Shown one piece after another: positions 7,388-15,975 of a stretch of 64,000 nucleotides of DNA. A program made the translations under genes and the position numbers. This DNA is from Rufibacter glacialis (GTDB lineage Bacteria; Bacteroidota; Bacteroidia; Cytophagales; Hymenobacteraceae): NCBI RefSeq assembly GCF_008271745.1, contig NZ_VKKZ01000021.1:434001-498000 (forward strand), written 5' to 3'. The notes beneath the pieces are model-generated. The model was not told the DNA's origin. It did not search any database and saw only the letters and a program-made list of their open reading frames with translations. Position 1 is the stretch's first letter. Each line of letters begins with the position of its first letter.

Positions 7388-8150
7388 ACCTCTGCGAATT
7401 ATGGTATTCCAGGAAGCTCCTTTCAGGTAAGAATCTAGAAGGCAAGATCATTCTCCTATTATCATATTTCAGAAAATAATCTGTGGCAGAAGCAGAAGTC
7501 CCTTCTTCTTTCAGAGAGGAAGATATTTTGATAAGGTAATCAGGAGTAATAGTCAGTAAGCCCGCCTCAAAAGCTTTGTCATGCAAGGCATTGATGATCA
7601 ACCCATTTCTAGGGTTTAATCTATTCTTCTCATCAACAGCCCAAGGGTTTATGTGCCCAGCTACCAGAAGAGCAGGAATTTGGAGGCCAGTGATACAGCA
7701 GGTGGAGTTGTATGCTGCTAGAACCGTTCGCCTGAAAAAAGCTTGGTTCACCCGCATTTTAACCATTTGTTCTCTCACTCTTCCCTCTTTAGGAAGTTCT
7801 GTTTCCTTAATGTGATAAATCTCCTCAATCGTAGATTGGGAGAGCTTTGCCCTTATTTTTTCACTCTCAAAAGGAAGCTCTTCCCAGTTCTGGTTGAATT
7901 CATTCCAAACCTGCTTGTCCAGTTTACTTGTGTTCTTAGCACCCTTAATACCTCGCTCTTGTAAACTTGTATCTAAGCTTGCAAAATTCACAAGCTTATA
8001 GGCTACAGAGTTAGCAGTTCTCCCTATTACCCTCGCTAATTGCTGTACTTCTGGGTTATTACTGTGGAGCTTACCAAAGGGCAACGTACAATACAGATTT
8101 ATTGCTAAAATCAATTCCTCTCTGCTCCATAGAGTTTGGCCTTCCTTCAT
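7377..8150 (-). CDS. HNH endonuclease, second architecture
   Basis: The 257-residue protein begins with WSREELILAINLYCTLPFGK, LHSNNPEV and IGRTANSVAYKLVNFASLD, an N-terminal helical domain frequent in Bacteroidota HNH proteins and likely to bind DNA. The C-terminal HNH_2 domain has CC at 151-152, H166 in AGHINPW, N182 in NPRNGL and H190 in ALHDKAFEAGL. The frame opens at 8171, but ATG 8150 was chosen because relatives start with MKxGQxW. CAAAAGTA at 8154-8161, the reverse of TAnnTTTG, lies 3 bases upstream, so the message could be almost leaderless. The gene converges on the other HNH gene. The composition is AT-richer than its neighbours. Confidence 0.8.
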   Translation of the reverse strand: MKEGQTLWSREELILAINLYCTLPFGKLHSNNPEVQQLARVIGRTANSVAYKLVNFASLDTSLQERGIKGAKNTSKLDKQVWNEFNQNWEELPFESEKIRAKLSQSTIEEIYHIKETELPKEGRVREQMVKMRVNQAFFRRTVLAAYNSTCCITGLQIPALLVAGHINPWAVDEKNRLNPRNGLIINALHDKAFEAGLLTITPDYLIKISSSLKEEGTSASATDYFLKYDNRRMILPSRFLPERSFLEYHNSQRFIP

Positions 8151-8229
8151 ACGCAAAAGTAAAATCAGCAAAAATCGCCAAGCATATCAACCTTTATTCC
8201 TTATTTCTCCCAAACAGATTCCAAAACAC

Positions 8230-9372
8230 CTACAACAGCAACGTATCCACCCTATGCGCGTGCACCATCATCTCACACGGAGACCAGCTGAAGATGGTGA
8301 AGCGGCCGTCTTGGGAGGCCACCAGGGCGGTGGCGTCGCGTTGGTCATGCACGAACTGGGCGGCGGAGAGGTGACGGGTACCGCCGTTGTAGACCGGATG
8401 GATGATGATGGCTTCATTGCCCTCTACAGGTTCTGTGACCACGATCTGCTCTACTTGCTCATTCCCGTCAGAGCGCAAGATCTTGGCCCCGAAGGCCAGT
8501 ACTTCATGCTGGTCGTTGATGACGGTGGCCCCGTCTACCGCCGTAAGGCCTGCCACTCCGTCAATCTCGCGGCGCAAGGCTCCCTGCCAGAGGCTGTGGC
8601 TTCGGTCTTCCTTGTCTTGCCGCATCAGTTCAGCCAAGGATGAGAAAGCGGGTGAGATGGCGTACTGCATGGGCTGCACGATAGACTCCTGCCATTTGTC
8701 TGAACCGGCCGGCACTACCAGCAGGGTGCCGCCGTTGCCGTGCGCCCGCATAGAAACCGCTAGCTGCACCAAGACATTCACAGAGGCATTCCAAGAGGAA
8801 GGCGTGGTAAAGCCCAGCAGGGAAGTCAGCACCTCGGGGCAGTCTGGCAGGCTGTCGCTGCGCTCGTCTATGATCTTGACCACATCTCCTTTCAGCACGG
8901 CCACGTTGGCAAATTTCCCGAACCCGCTGGACCGCCGGTGCTTGACCACCAACAGACCCGGCTCCGACACATCCAGCACAAAGCACAGACTCAGGATCTC
9001 GCGGGTGGTGCCCCACAGGTACAACTCCCCGTTTTCGTGCCACACACCCAGATGGATACCCGCCCGCTCCACTCCCGGTGCCAACTTGGTGAGGGTATGA
9101 GAAGAAAGCGGAAGCCGCTGGGCGAACAGAAGCGGCCTACCGGCTTGGTCTGGCGGCAGAAAGGCCAGGGAGATCTTAGGCGATTGCCCTTCCTCTTTTC
9201 TGAGACTGGCCCAGAAAGCGACATCAATGAGTGCTTCCACCACCTCTACCGAGGGGGCAGGGGCTACGTTTCCTTCTCCGCGCAGCCGGGCTTCGGTCTG
9301 CTGCTGGGCAAAATGGCGTTCTATGGTGGGCGCCACGGCGGTGGCCGCAGCATAGGTTGTTTTTCGGTTCAT
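8230..9372 (-). CDS. DACNV-domain protein with diadenylate-cyclase-like domain
   Basis: Counted from the first possible start (9438) the protein has 402 residues; the ATG at 9372 (M23) gives 380 and matches family starts (TTYAAATAVAPTIERHF). The N-terminal part is the DACNV putative sensor domain, with EALIDVAFWASLRKEEG, APGVERAGIHLGVW and GLLVVKHRR. The C-terminal part resembles the DisA_N/DAC domain that joins two ATP into c-di-AMP: HGNGGTLLVVP, VDGATVI (D302 G303 A304) and GTRHLSA (353-359, numbered from 9438). Classical enzymes have DGA and GTRHR; here the last R is replaced by L. Activity is therefore uncertain. The gene lies next to two HNH nucleases. The family call is good; the product is inferred. 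Confidence 0.75.
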   Translation of the reverse strand: MNRKTTYAAATAVAPTIERHFAQQQTEARLRGEGNVAPAPSVEVVEALIDVAFWASLRKEEGQSPKISLAFLPPDQAGRPLLFAQRLPLSSHTLTKLAPGVERAGIHLGVWHENGELYLWGTTREILSLCFVLDVSEPGLLVVKHRRSSGFGKFANVAVLKGDVVKIIDERSDSLPDCPEVLTSLLGFTTPSSWNASVNVLVQLAVSMRAHGNGGTLLVVPAGSDKWQESIVQPMQYAISPAFSSLAELMRQDKEDRSHSLWQGALRREIDGVAGLTAVDGATVINDQHEVLAFGAKILRSDGNEQVEQIVVTEPVEGNEAIIIHPVYNGGTRHLSAAQFVHDQRDATALVASQDGRFTIFSWSPCEMMVHAHRVDTLLL

Positions 9373-9757
9373 GTACCAGTATTCATGGTTCAGCAGGAAG
9401 GGAAGGTCTTTTGCATACCAAGCCTTTCCCTTAGGCACTCCCTCACCGGCCTTTGCCGGCCAAGGGAAGGTCTGCCGCTTATTGAGAATCTAACTTACGT
9501 TTAGTTTTAGTCACTACCGCCTGAGGCGGTAATTTGTTTAAGCAGCCAGGTACTGGAGGACCTTGCCCCTTCCTGCACCGCATCCCCTTGGGGGATTTAT
9601 GGGCCGATTTTGGGGAAACGGCAGAAAAACCGTCCGCCTGCACTTGGCTCCCCAAAGGTCGATCATAATTATTTAACACATAATATTCCTATCCAAATCA
9701 TGACTATACGCTTTTAACCTGCTACCTTGCTTCAAATAATCAAACAAACCCTGCTTT
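9373..9757. other. Gap with no recognised gene
   Basis: It separates the divergent DACNV and nuclease genes and should hold both promoters. A small palindrome TACCGCC...GGCGGTA lies near 9515-9532. No coding frame with family likeness was seen. Confidence 0.4.
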
Positions 9758-10630
9758 ATGAAAAAATTTTACCGCCCCCTGCTGTTCGCGTTGGCCTTAG
9801 GCTTGGGCACCTCCTGTTCCATGGAAGAGGTGGCACCCACTCCCGGGCTTAGCCAAACCACTTCCAGTGATGCCACTGCCACCCAAGACAGCCACCTGGC
9901 CATGGGTAACCCCAGTGGCGCCGGCACCAGTTACAGCAACTACCTGGTCAGCAAACCGCAGTTCGTGATGTCGTATAACAGCTACCGGGGCACCCCAAAC
10001 TGGGTAAGCTGGCACCTGAGCAGTGCTTGGGTGGGCAGTACGCCGCGCCAGGATGACTTCAGGGCCGACACCTCGTTGCCCAGCGCCTTCTACAAAGTAC
10101 AGACCTCAGACTATACCGGCAGCGGCTTTGACCGGGGCCACAACACCCCCTCGGCAGACCGTACCCTCACGGTGGCAGACAACTCGGCTACCTTCCTGAT
10201 GTCTAACATGATCCCACAGGCAAGCACCAACAACCAGCAAACCTGGGCGGGCTTGGAGAACTACTGCCGCACCCTCATCAACGCGGGCAATGAGCTCTAC
10301 ATCATCATGGGCAGCTACGGCGTGGGCGGCACCGGCCTCAACGGCTACAAAGAAACCATTGCCGGCGGCAAAGTGACCGTGCCTAACCGCATCTGGAAAG
10401 TGATTGTGGTACTCCCCAATGGCTCCGGCGACGTAAGCCGCGTGACCACCAGCACCCGCGTGATTGCCATCAACACGCCCAACTCCACCAGCATCAGCAG
10501 CACCTGGGGCACGTACCGCACCACCGTTGATGCCATTGAGGCGGCTACCGGCTACAACATTCTCTCTAACGTGCCTGCCACTATCCAGAGCACCATTGAG
10601 GCCCGCGTAGACAACGGCCCTACCCAATAA
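9758..10630 (+). CDS. Secreted DNA/RNA non-specific endonuclease (lipoprotein)
   Basis: The 290-residue protein starts with a lipoprotein signal (LGLGTSC, C20). The Endonuclease_NS domain spans about 60-285. The hallmark DRGH is at 125-128 with H128 as the general base. MSNMIPQASTNNQQTW follows, its second N in NN matching the magnesium-binding asparagine of Serratia nuclease, and LE at 166-167 supplies the family glutamate. It should degrade DNA and RNA outside the cytoplasm, for nutrition or competition. The next gene codes for a NuiA-type inhibitor of exactly this nuclease family, 138 bases downstream beyond a terminator-like hairpin. Confidence 0.92.
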   Translation: MKKFYRPLLFALALGLGTSCSMEEVAPTPGLSQTTSSDATATQDSHLAMGNPSGAGTSYSNYLVSKPQFVMSYNSYRGTPNWVSWHLSSAWVGSTPRQDDFRADTSLPSAFYKVQTSDYTGSGFDRGHNTPSADRTLTVADNSATFLMSNMIPQASTNNQQTWAGLENYCRTLINAGNELYIIMGSYGVGGTGLNGYKETIAGGKVTVPNRIWKVIVVLPNGSGDVSRVTTSTRVIAINTPNSTSISSTWGTYRTTVDAIEAATGYNILSNVPATIQSTIEARVDNGPTQ

Positions 10631-10682
10631 CAAGACGTTCAACCTCTGCAGCGGGAGCCACGCTGCAGTCAACCCAAGAGAG

Positions 10683-10718
10683 AACAGGAAGTCTGGCCAG
10701 CAGGCTTCCTGTTTCTTC
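10683..10718 (+). terminator. Terminator after the nuclease gene
   Basis: AACAGGAAG (10683-10691) pairs with CTTCCTGTT (10705-10713), followed by a T-rich tail TTCTTC. It separates the nuclease from the inhibitor gene, so the latter probably has its own promoter. Confidence 0.7.
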
Positions 10719-10768
10719 TTCAAGACATGATGCACAGTATTTCCCCGGCAGATTAAATCAATAGAAAA

Positions 10769-11161
10769 ATGTCCTCTCTCCTTCAGCAATTAGAGCAGGC
10801 CGCCCAAGGCCTATGGTTTCTCAGTGAAAGCGAATCTGCGCTGGAGCCTTTTACGCTACCAGCGGGTACAGCCCTTGAAACGGAGGCTGATTTCCTGAAA
10901 GCCATGGGAAGCACCGGCCAGCCGGTAGAACAGGTCACGCTGCCTTATTTCTTCCGCAACATGGTGCGCCAAGACCCAGGTCAGGATCCGGCGCAGCAAG
11001 CCATCGCGCAGCGGTTTGTGGCGCTGCAACAGTGGCTGGAGGCAAATTTACAGGAGGTACGGGTGTATAGAGTAGGCCAAATACAGGTACAGGCGTATGT
11101 GGTGGGTAAAACGGAGGAAGGCTCGTGGCTAGGGCTTAAGACCACCCTGATAGAAACCTGA
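10769..11161 (+). CDS. NuiA-family nuclease inhibitor
   Basis: The 130-residue protein matches the nuclease A inhibitor family (PF07924): LLQQLEQAAQGLWFLSESES at the N-terminus, then helices and a final strand pair around VYRVGQIQVQAYVVGKTEEG and WLGLKTTLIET. Anabaena NuiA blocks the non-specific nuclease NucA by inserting a loop into its active site. No signal peptide is present, so it would act in the cytoplasm, protecting the cell from nuclease before export. The position next to an Endonuclease_NS gene supports a nuclease-inhibitor pair. Confidence 0.85.
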   Translation: MSSLLQQLEQAAQGLWFLSESESALEPFTLPAGTALETEADFLKAMGSTGQPVEQVTLPYFFRNMVRQDPGQDPAQQAIAQRFVALQQWLEANLQEVRVYRVGQIQVQAYVVGKTEEGSWLGLKTTLIET

Positions 11162-11162
11162 G

Positions 11163-11438
11163 CTATTCTTTTTCATGTATCAGTTCCTGCACCAGTTTCT
11201 CCAGTGAGGTGGTTTTGAGGTAAGGTTCCAGCTGTTCCTGAGAGGTGAAGGTGCGCACCATGCCCACGCTGCCGCAATGCTCCAGGAGCCAGACTTCCGC
11301 GTAAAAAGTACCCATAAAATACAGGCTGATGTGGCACCACCCTTTTAAGCGGGCATGCAGGTATCTGCCGGTGGTCTGCACGCAGTTCATCTGTTCTGTC
11401 AAGGACAACTGGCTGAATTCTGTCACTTTTATTTCCAT
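11163..11438 (-). CDS. Conserved-looking small cytoplasmic protein
   Basis: A 91-residue protein without signal peptide or membrane segment. It has alternating strands and helices (TGRYLHARLKGWCHISLYFM, FYAEVWLLEHCG, TSLEKLVQELIHEKE). The ATG start at 11438 and normal local codon use support a gene. It converges with the NuiA gene with only one base between the two stop codons. I do not recognise the family. Confidence 0.55.
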   Translation of the reverse strand: MEIKVTEFSQLSLTEQMNCVQTTGRYLHARLKGWCHISLYFMGTFYAEVWLLEHCGSVGMVRTFTSQEQLEPYLKTTSLEKLVQELIHEKE

Positions 11439-11838
11439 CTCTACTAAAGCCTTTCTTGTTCTCTCTTACGCTGCTAAAGCCTGCTTTAGTGCTTAAGATA
11501 CCGTTTTTTTATTTCCTGGCACCACAGAACCGTTTCCTTTCTCTTTCTGCAAAACCAGGCCTTTTCTGGCAAGCCGTTCTTTTTCTGCCGGTACTCCTCT
11601 CCGTTTCCGGGCTGGTTTTCCTGAACCGGCGCCTGGGCACTGACTTCAGGAATTCATGCTAATCAGCTTCCCGTAAAGGGAGGAAACTTCTACAACGAGG
11701 GTGGTTCCCAGAGGGTTGGCCGCTGGGTCCATTATCTAATCTTCTTCTTTGACGGGTGCAATTTCCGGCGTGTTTTCCGAGAAACACCCCAAAAATCCTA
11801 GGGTGTCCGCGGAAGCGGCAGAAGGGACTACCATGTTA
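11439..11838. other. Gap with no recognised gene
   Basis: The 400 bases between two minus-strand genes show only short frames of poor coding character. Nothing specific was seen apart from the likely promoter region of the 91-residue gene near 11440-11500. Confidence 0.4.
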
Positions 11839-12927
11839 TTACGGCTGGCACTGGAAAGCGGCCTCTTCCCGCGCCCGGGCGAAACCCAGTTTGGCTGCTT
11901 TGTTTAGGAGAACACAGCCCTGTGCCTTGTCGCCCTGGGCTTGCTTTATTTTGGCTTGCAGGTAAAAGGCCTTGGCATTGGCAGAATCTTGCCGCAGGGC
12001 CTGCTGCGTGTCTTGCCAGGCCTGTCCCAGTTCCTGCTGCCGGTAAAGCGCGAAAGCCCGGTACAGCAGGGCCTGGGTGGCTTCCGCCGAGGTTGCGGGG
12101 GTTTTCTGCAGGAACCGGCTCAGGTCTGCCTGGGCCTGGGGCCAGTTGTCTTCGGCCTGCAGGTGCACCAGCCCGCGGTCCAGCAGGAAGGTGGCCTGCG
12201 TGGTATCCAGGGAGATGGCTTTGTTCAGGTCCTGCAAGGCCTCTGGGTAGCGCTTGGCCTGCAGGTAGCTCTTGCCGCGGGCGGCATACCAGGTGGCCGG
12301 TGGTTTCCCGTTTTCCTGCAGGGCCACGGTGTAATCGGCAATGGCGCCGGTGGGGTTCTTCAGGTAGGTTAACCGCAGCGCCGCCCGCCGCACCCGGGCC
12401 TCTTCCAGCCCTGGCTTGTGCTCTAGGGCTTCGGAATAGGCGTCATGGGCCTGCTGCCAATGCTTTTGCGCTTCGGCTTGCCGCCCCTGCTCCATGGCCC
12501 GGCCCGAGGCGATCCTGCTCCACCCCAGGTAGGCCCCTACCACCAGCAGCACCGCCGCCAGTACCACGGTCAGCACGATCAGCAGGTCGCGGCCAGAGAA
12601 ATGGGTGGGTTTCTGGGGCCGCTGCCGGTAGTGCCGCTCCTGGAAACCGGCCGGTTGCCGCGTGTGGTGGTAGCGGGGCGTGGCATAGGCCTGGGCCTGG
12701 CGCCGCACCTGCTCGTATTGCCGCTGCAGGTCAAAGGCCGCCCGCCGCTTGGGATCAGAGAGCACCTGGTAGGCGTCGTTCACCTGCTTGAAGCGCTCCT
12801 CGGCGTGAATGTTGTTGGGGTTCTTGTCGGGGTGCAGTTTCAGGGCCAACCGCTTGTAGGCCGCCTTTATCTCGGCGGCCGAAGCATTGGAGGAGACTCC
12901 TAAAATATGGTAGTAATTCTTGCTCAA
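11839..12927 (-). CDS. J-domain protein with membrane anchor and TPR repeats
   Basis: The 362-residue protein has a J-domain at residues 3-68 ([23 protein letters not shown] at 32-34, then [16 protein letters not shown]). A basic linker follows, a single membrane segment is at about 114-136 ([20 protein letters not shown]), and a TPR array fills about 145-355. The J-domain would call DnaK to the membrane, while the TPR part on the other side binds partners. It lacks the Gly/Phe and zinc regions of true DnaJ. The start is TTG 12927; no ATG precedes the J-domain in frame. It is transcribed away from the holin-like genes. Confidence 0.85.
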   Translation of the reverse strand: MSKNYYHILGVSSNASAAEIKAAYKRLALKLHPDKNPNNIHAEERFKQVNDAYQVLSDPKRRAAFDLQRQYEQVRRQAQAYATPRYHHTRQPAGFQERHYRQRPQKPTHFSGRDLLIVLTVVLAAVLLVVGAYLGWSRIASGRAMEQGRQAEAQKHWQQAHDAYSEALEHKPGLEEARVRRAALRLTYLKNPTGAIADYTVALQENGKPPATWYAARGKSYLQAKRYPEALQDLNKAISLDTTQATFLLDRGLVHLQAEDNWPQAQADLSRFLQKTPATSAEATQALLYRAFALYRQQELGQAWQDTQQALRQDSANAKAFYLQAKIKQAQGDKAQGCVLLNKAAKLGFARAREEAAFQCQP

Positions 12928-13076
12928 CGGTTCAAAGGCAGGCGGGCTATCCGCAAAAATACGAGTTCCTGTGGGGGAGTGGGTGTTCTGGCGGTCCGTT
13001 TTATACTTATTTTCTGAAAATCAGCCGCTAAACCGGTTTTACGCAGCCCTCATTTAAGTTATCCCTCAGAGGCCCA

Positions 13077-13110
13077 TTTGCGTATGGAATTTTGAGGAAG
13101 TTTATTTTTG
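13077..13110 (+). promoter_or_regulatory. Bacteroidota-type promoter of the holin-like operon
   Basis: TTTG (13077-13080) and TATTTTTG (13103-13110) with 22 bases between fit the consensus closely. The leader to ATG 13168 would be about 50 bases. Confidence 0.55.
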
Positions 13111-13167
13111 GAATATTTTTCCGTAGATGTACCGTATATCACCTACGCACCCTCAAACACAAGACAC

Positions 13168-13539
13168 ATGGCTACCGAAGACAAAAGTAAAACTGACAGC
13201 ATCATAGGTAATTTAATGGGGTACATTGATACCCGCATAGAGTTGGTCAAGCTTGACCTGCAAACCAAACTGAAAAGCATTTTTGTGAGCACGGTGCACG
13301 GGGTACTCCTGGGCTTGGTGGCGCTGATGGTGTTGCTGTTCCTGAATGTGTTCATTGCCCTGCTGCTGAACGACCTTTTAGACAGCCGGTACTGGGGCTT
13401 CGGGATTGTCACGCTTTTTTACCTTATCTTGCTGGTCATTTTGCTGGTAGGCCTGGATAAAAAGGTATTTCAGGGCATGGCTGACAAAGCCTTCCGGAAC
13501 ACCATCTACAAAACAGACGAATCTAACCAAACGATCTAA
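13168..13539 (+). CDS. Phage-holin-superfamily (DUF1469-like) membrane protein
   Basis: The 123-residue protein has an amphipathic N-terminus (IIGNLMGYIDTRIELVKLDL) and two membrane segments (about 38-62 and 71-95), with a charged C-terminal tail. This is the layout of the Actino_holin_III / DUF1469 family, which in Bacteroidota is usually not phage-borne and is paired with a second small membrane protein. The frame is open to 13108, but ATG 13168 fits family length. The next gene starts 15 bases after the stop, so they form an operon. A role in envelope physiology is likely, not lysis. Confidence 0.75.
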   Translation: MATEDKSKTDSIIGNLMGYIDTRIELVKLDLQTKLKSIFVSTVHGVLLGLVALMVLLFLNVFIALLLNDLLDSRYWGFGIVTLFYLILLVILLVGLDKKVFQGMADKAFRNTIYKTDESNQTI

Positions 13540-13554
13540 CCTATACCTGTTGCC

Positions 13555-14196
13555 ATGAGCGAACTAACCAATCCGCTTTTTGATGACCCCCGCGAGTTCC
13601 TGGAGCGTCAGAAAGAAGAATATAAAAACGCCCTCCTCAGTGATGTCACTGAGCTCAAAGACCAGTCTCAGCAAATTGGCAAGAACCTGGCCATTGCCGG
13701 CGGTATTCTGGCGGGTATCTACTTCCTGAGCAGAGCCTTCAGCAATAAAAAAGAGGCGAAGCCTAAAAAGAAGAAAAGCAACCGGCTGGAGAACCCGGCC
13801 CGCTTCAAGAGCGCCGAGGACCGTGCCTGGATCTCCTCTATCCCAGACGTGGAAGACGACGAGCCGCTCTACAGCGCCATTGAGCGCAGCTACCCGGCCG
13901 TGTACCACCCCAGCACCGGCACCCAAAGCGCCACCTTCGGCTACCGGGCCAAGCGCAAAGACAAAGGTTCTTCCCTGAAGGAGTTCTTCCAGTCGGATCT
14001 ATTCAAGATCTTGGAACAACAGCTGGCAGCGCTGGCAATGGTGTACCTGACCAAGCTGATTGAACAGCACCTGAAGGCCCCGGCCGCCACCCAACCCATT
14101 CTGGTGGAAGAAACCACCACCCTGGAATACGAGTTACAGCCTGACGATATCACGGATGCCCAATCGCCCCAATCACCACCTGTTCCCTACGCATAA
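13555..14196 (+). CDS. Membrane-anchored protein partner of the holin-like protein
   Basis: The 213-residue protein has a helical N-terminus (DDPREFLERQKEEYKNALLS), a membrane segment near 44-62 (LAIAGGILAGIYFLSRAF), a lysine-rich patch, a disordered middle and an amphipathic helix LFKILEQQLAALAMVYLTKL. The first 60 residues recall proteins that follow DUF1469 genes (YtxH-like). Its last 41 bases overlap the GGGP synthase start in another frame, which suggests translational coupling. Function unknown. Confidence 0.65.
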   Translation: MSELTNPLFDDPREFLERQKEEYKNALLSDVTELKDQSQQIGKNLAIAGGILAGIYFLSRAFSNKKEAKPKKKKSNRLENPARFKSAEDRAWISSIPDVEDDEPLYSAIERSYPAVYHPSTGTQSATFGYRAKRKDKGSSLKEFFQSDLFKILEQQLAALAMVYLTKLIEQHLKAPAATQPILVEETTTLEYELQPDDITDAQSPQSPPVPYA

Positions 14197-14935
14197 CGCT
14201 CAGGACACTGCCAACCGGCCCAAGCGGCTGGCAGTGCTCTTAGACCCAGACCACCTCACCGTTGCGCGCTGCCAGGAGATCCTGGCCCTGAGCCACCGGC
14301 ATGAGGTGGATTTCTTTTTCATGGGCGGCAGCCTGATCTCTAACCCAGAGCAAGGCTCTTTCATTGGGTACATCAAGCAGCACAGCTCCATACCGGTGAT
14401 CCTGTTCCCCAGCAGCGGCCTCTACATAGACCCGCAGGCTGATGGTATGCTGCTGCTCTCCCTGATCTCGGGCCGAAACCCGGACCTGCTCATTGGCCAG
14501 CACGTGGCGGCGGCGCCCCTGCTTAAGAACAGTGGCCTCCCGCTCTACCCCACCGGGTACATGCTCATTGACTCTGGGCGGCAGACCACCGCCTCTTACA
14601 TGAGCGGCACCACCCCCATTCCGCATGACAAGCCTTCCATTGCCGCCTGCACCGCCCTGGCGGGCCAGATGCTGGGCCTGCACTACATGTTCTTAGACGG
14701 CGGCAGCGGCGCCATGTACCCCGTGAGCCCTGCCATGATCCAGGCGGTGCGCCAGGCGGTATCTGTGCCCATTCTGGTGGGCGGCGGCGTGAACACCCCA
14801 GAGAAGGCAGAGGCCGCCTGGAAAGCCGGCGCCGATATCTTGGTGGTAGGCAACCACATAGAGAAGAGCCCGCAGTTTATTTCTGAGGTAAGCAAGGTAA
14901 AGCAGCGGTTTAACGTGGCCCTGCCGCAAGAGTAA
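14156..14935 (+). CDS. Geranylgeranylglyceryl/heptaprenylglyceryl phosphate synthase
   Basis: The 259-residue TIM-barrel protein carries the family blocks LAVLLDPDHL, FFMGGSLISNP, PVILFPSSGLYIDPQADGML, YPTGYMLIDSG, YMFLDGGSGAMYPV, PILVGGGVNTPEKA and DILVVGNHIE. These enzymes join a polyprenyl diphosphate to sn-glycerol-1-phosphate, the first ether-lipid step; the bacterial group seen in Bacteroidota is close to the archaeal one. The last glycine-rich block binds the substrate phosphate. The ATG at 14156 lies 41 bases inside the previous gene; no other in-frame start precedes the conserved core, so the overlap appears real. Confidence 0.9.
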   Translation: MPNRPNHHLFPTHNAQDTANRPKRLAVLLDPDHLTVARCQEILALSHRHEVDFFFMGGSLISNPEQGSFIGYIKQHSSIPVILFPSSGLYIDPQADGMLLLSLISGRNPDLLIGQHVAAAPLLKNSGLPLYPTGYMLIDSGRQTTASYMSGTTPIPHDKPSIAACTALAGQMLGLHYMFLDGGSGAMYPVSPAMIQAVRQAVSVPILVGGGVNTPEKAEAAWKAGADILVVGNHIEKSPQFISEVSKVKQRFNVALPQE

Positions 14936-15348
14936 CCGCTTGGCCTTGCTATTGACGCAATTAGGGGTTATCTTTGATAATCACCAGAGAAAATGCCGTG
15001 CCGTCTTTCAGTTACATACGAACTTTGCTCATCAACCCTTTCACGGGTTTGGCAGCAGCTTCGCATCATGCCGCCCAGCATGATGACCTGAACGGGTATT
15101 GCCTTTTCTTTTATACCACTCCCAAAGCTTTCATTAGCTAAGCCGGGCACCCCCGGCCCCCTCCACCGTTGCTTTTAGGCACGCGCCCCCGGATTTCCTT
15201 CACAGGAGGCCGCCGGCCATCCGCCTAAGGCTGTACTGTTCCGCCCCTGCCTTTTTTTGTACATGAGCACTCTCTGGGTTTTCTATGGGGGTGCTTTGCG
15301 CGTGCCGCAGCGGGTCTTCTTTAAGAGAGAAACCTAACCCTTAATCCA
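14936..15348. other. Gap with no recognised gene
   Basis: Contains short hairpins only (for example CATCATG at 15064-15070 facing CATGATG at 15079-15085, and a GC-rich CCGGG/CCCGG stretch near 15145). It should include the promoter of the Rnk-like gene. No frame with family likeness was seen. Confidence 0.4.
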
Positions 15349-15753
15349 ATGGATAATATACTTTTAACCGAGAAAGACTACGAACGTCTGCACCTGCTGG
15401 TGCAGGCCCAGCGTACCTCTGGCGCCCCCGCCACAATTGAGAGCCTGTGCAAAGAACTGCGGGAGGCCAAAATCATCCCGTCTGAAGAGGTACCGGTAGA
15501 CATAGTGACCATGAACTCGCTGGTACGGCTGCGCGAGAAGAAAAGCAACACCGTGATGGAGCTTACCCTCTCCTACCCCAAGAACGCAGACGTGAGCACC
15601 CGGAAAATCTCTGTCCTCTCGCCGGTAGGCACCGCCATCTTAGGGCGTAAAGTGGGCGAGGAGGTGGAATGCCCGGCGCCCAGAGGACTGCTTACCTATC
15701 AGATAGAGGAAGTGATCTACCAACCAGAAGCCGCCGGCGACCTGTTTCTGTAA
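15349..15753 (+). CDS. GreA/GreB-family (Rnk-like) elongation factor homologue
   Basis: The 134-residue protein has a short helical N-terminus (LLTEKDYERLHLLVQAQ) instead of the long GreA coiled coil. The C-terminal GreA/GreB domain contains VTMNSLVRLREKKSNTVMEL, LSPVGTAILGRKVGEEVECP and YQIEEVIYQP. This is the Rnk (regulator of nucleoside diphosphate kinase) layout, which binds the secondary channel of RNA polymerase. Without the full coiled coil, transcript cleavage is unlikely. It sits alone. Confidence 0.85.
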   Translation: MDNILLTEKDYERLHLLVQAQRTSGAPATIESLCKELREAKIIPSEEVPVDIVTMNSLVRLREKKSNTVMELTLSYPKNADVSTRKISVLSPVGTAILGRKVGEEVECPAPRGLLTYQIEEVIYQPEAAGDLFL

Positions 15754-15975
15754 CCCCTCAAAAAGCTTTGTTTTCAGCCCTTTGCAGCCCCTTCACCCAA
15801 AGAGGCTGGTTTGCTATGCCTTTTTGGCCCGCTTCTTGAGGATTGATCTTCGCCCGGGGCCGTTTGGCGCCCAGTTTCCTGAAAGGGGTTGGAAACGCGG
15901 GCCAGAGGGGAAAAGGCTTCCCCGCCGTCTGCTTCCGGCAGCCGGAGAGTACTTTGTTATCTTAATTGCTGTGTT

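Noticed and set aside
10106-10789. Minus-strand open frame across the nuclease gene
   Set aside because: Antisense to the DRGH nuclease; Ala/Gly/Val-rich without family likeness.
11922-12791. Plus-strand open frame of 289 codons opposite the J-domain gene
   Set aside because: Composition is Pro/Ala/Gly/Arg-rich without any family motif, as expected from the antisense of a GC-rich TPR gene.
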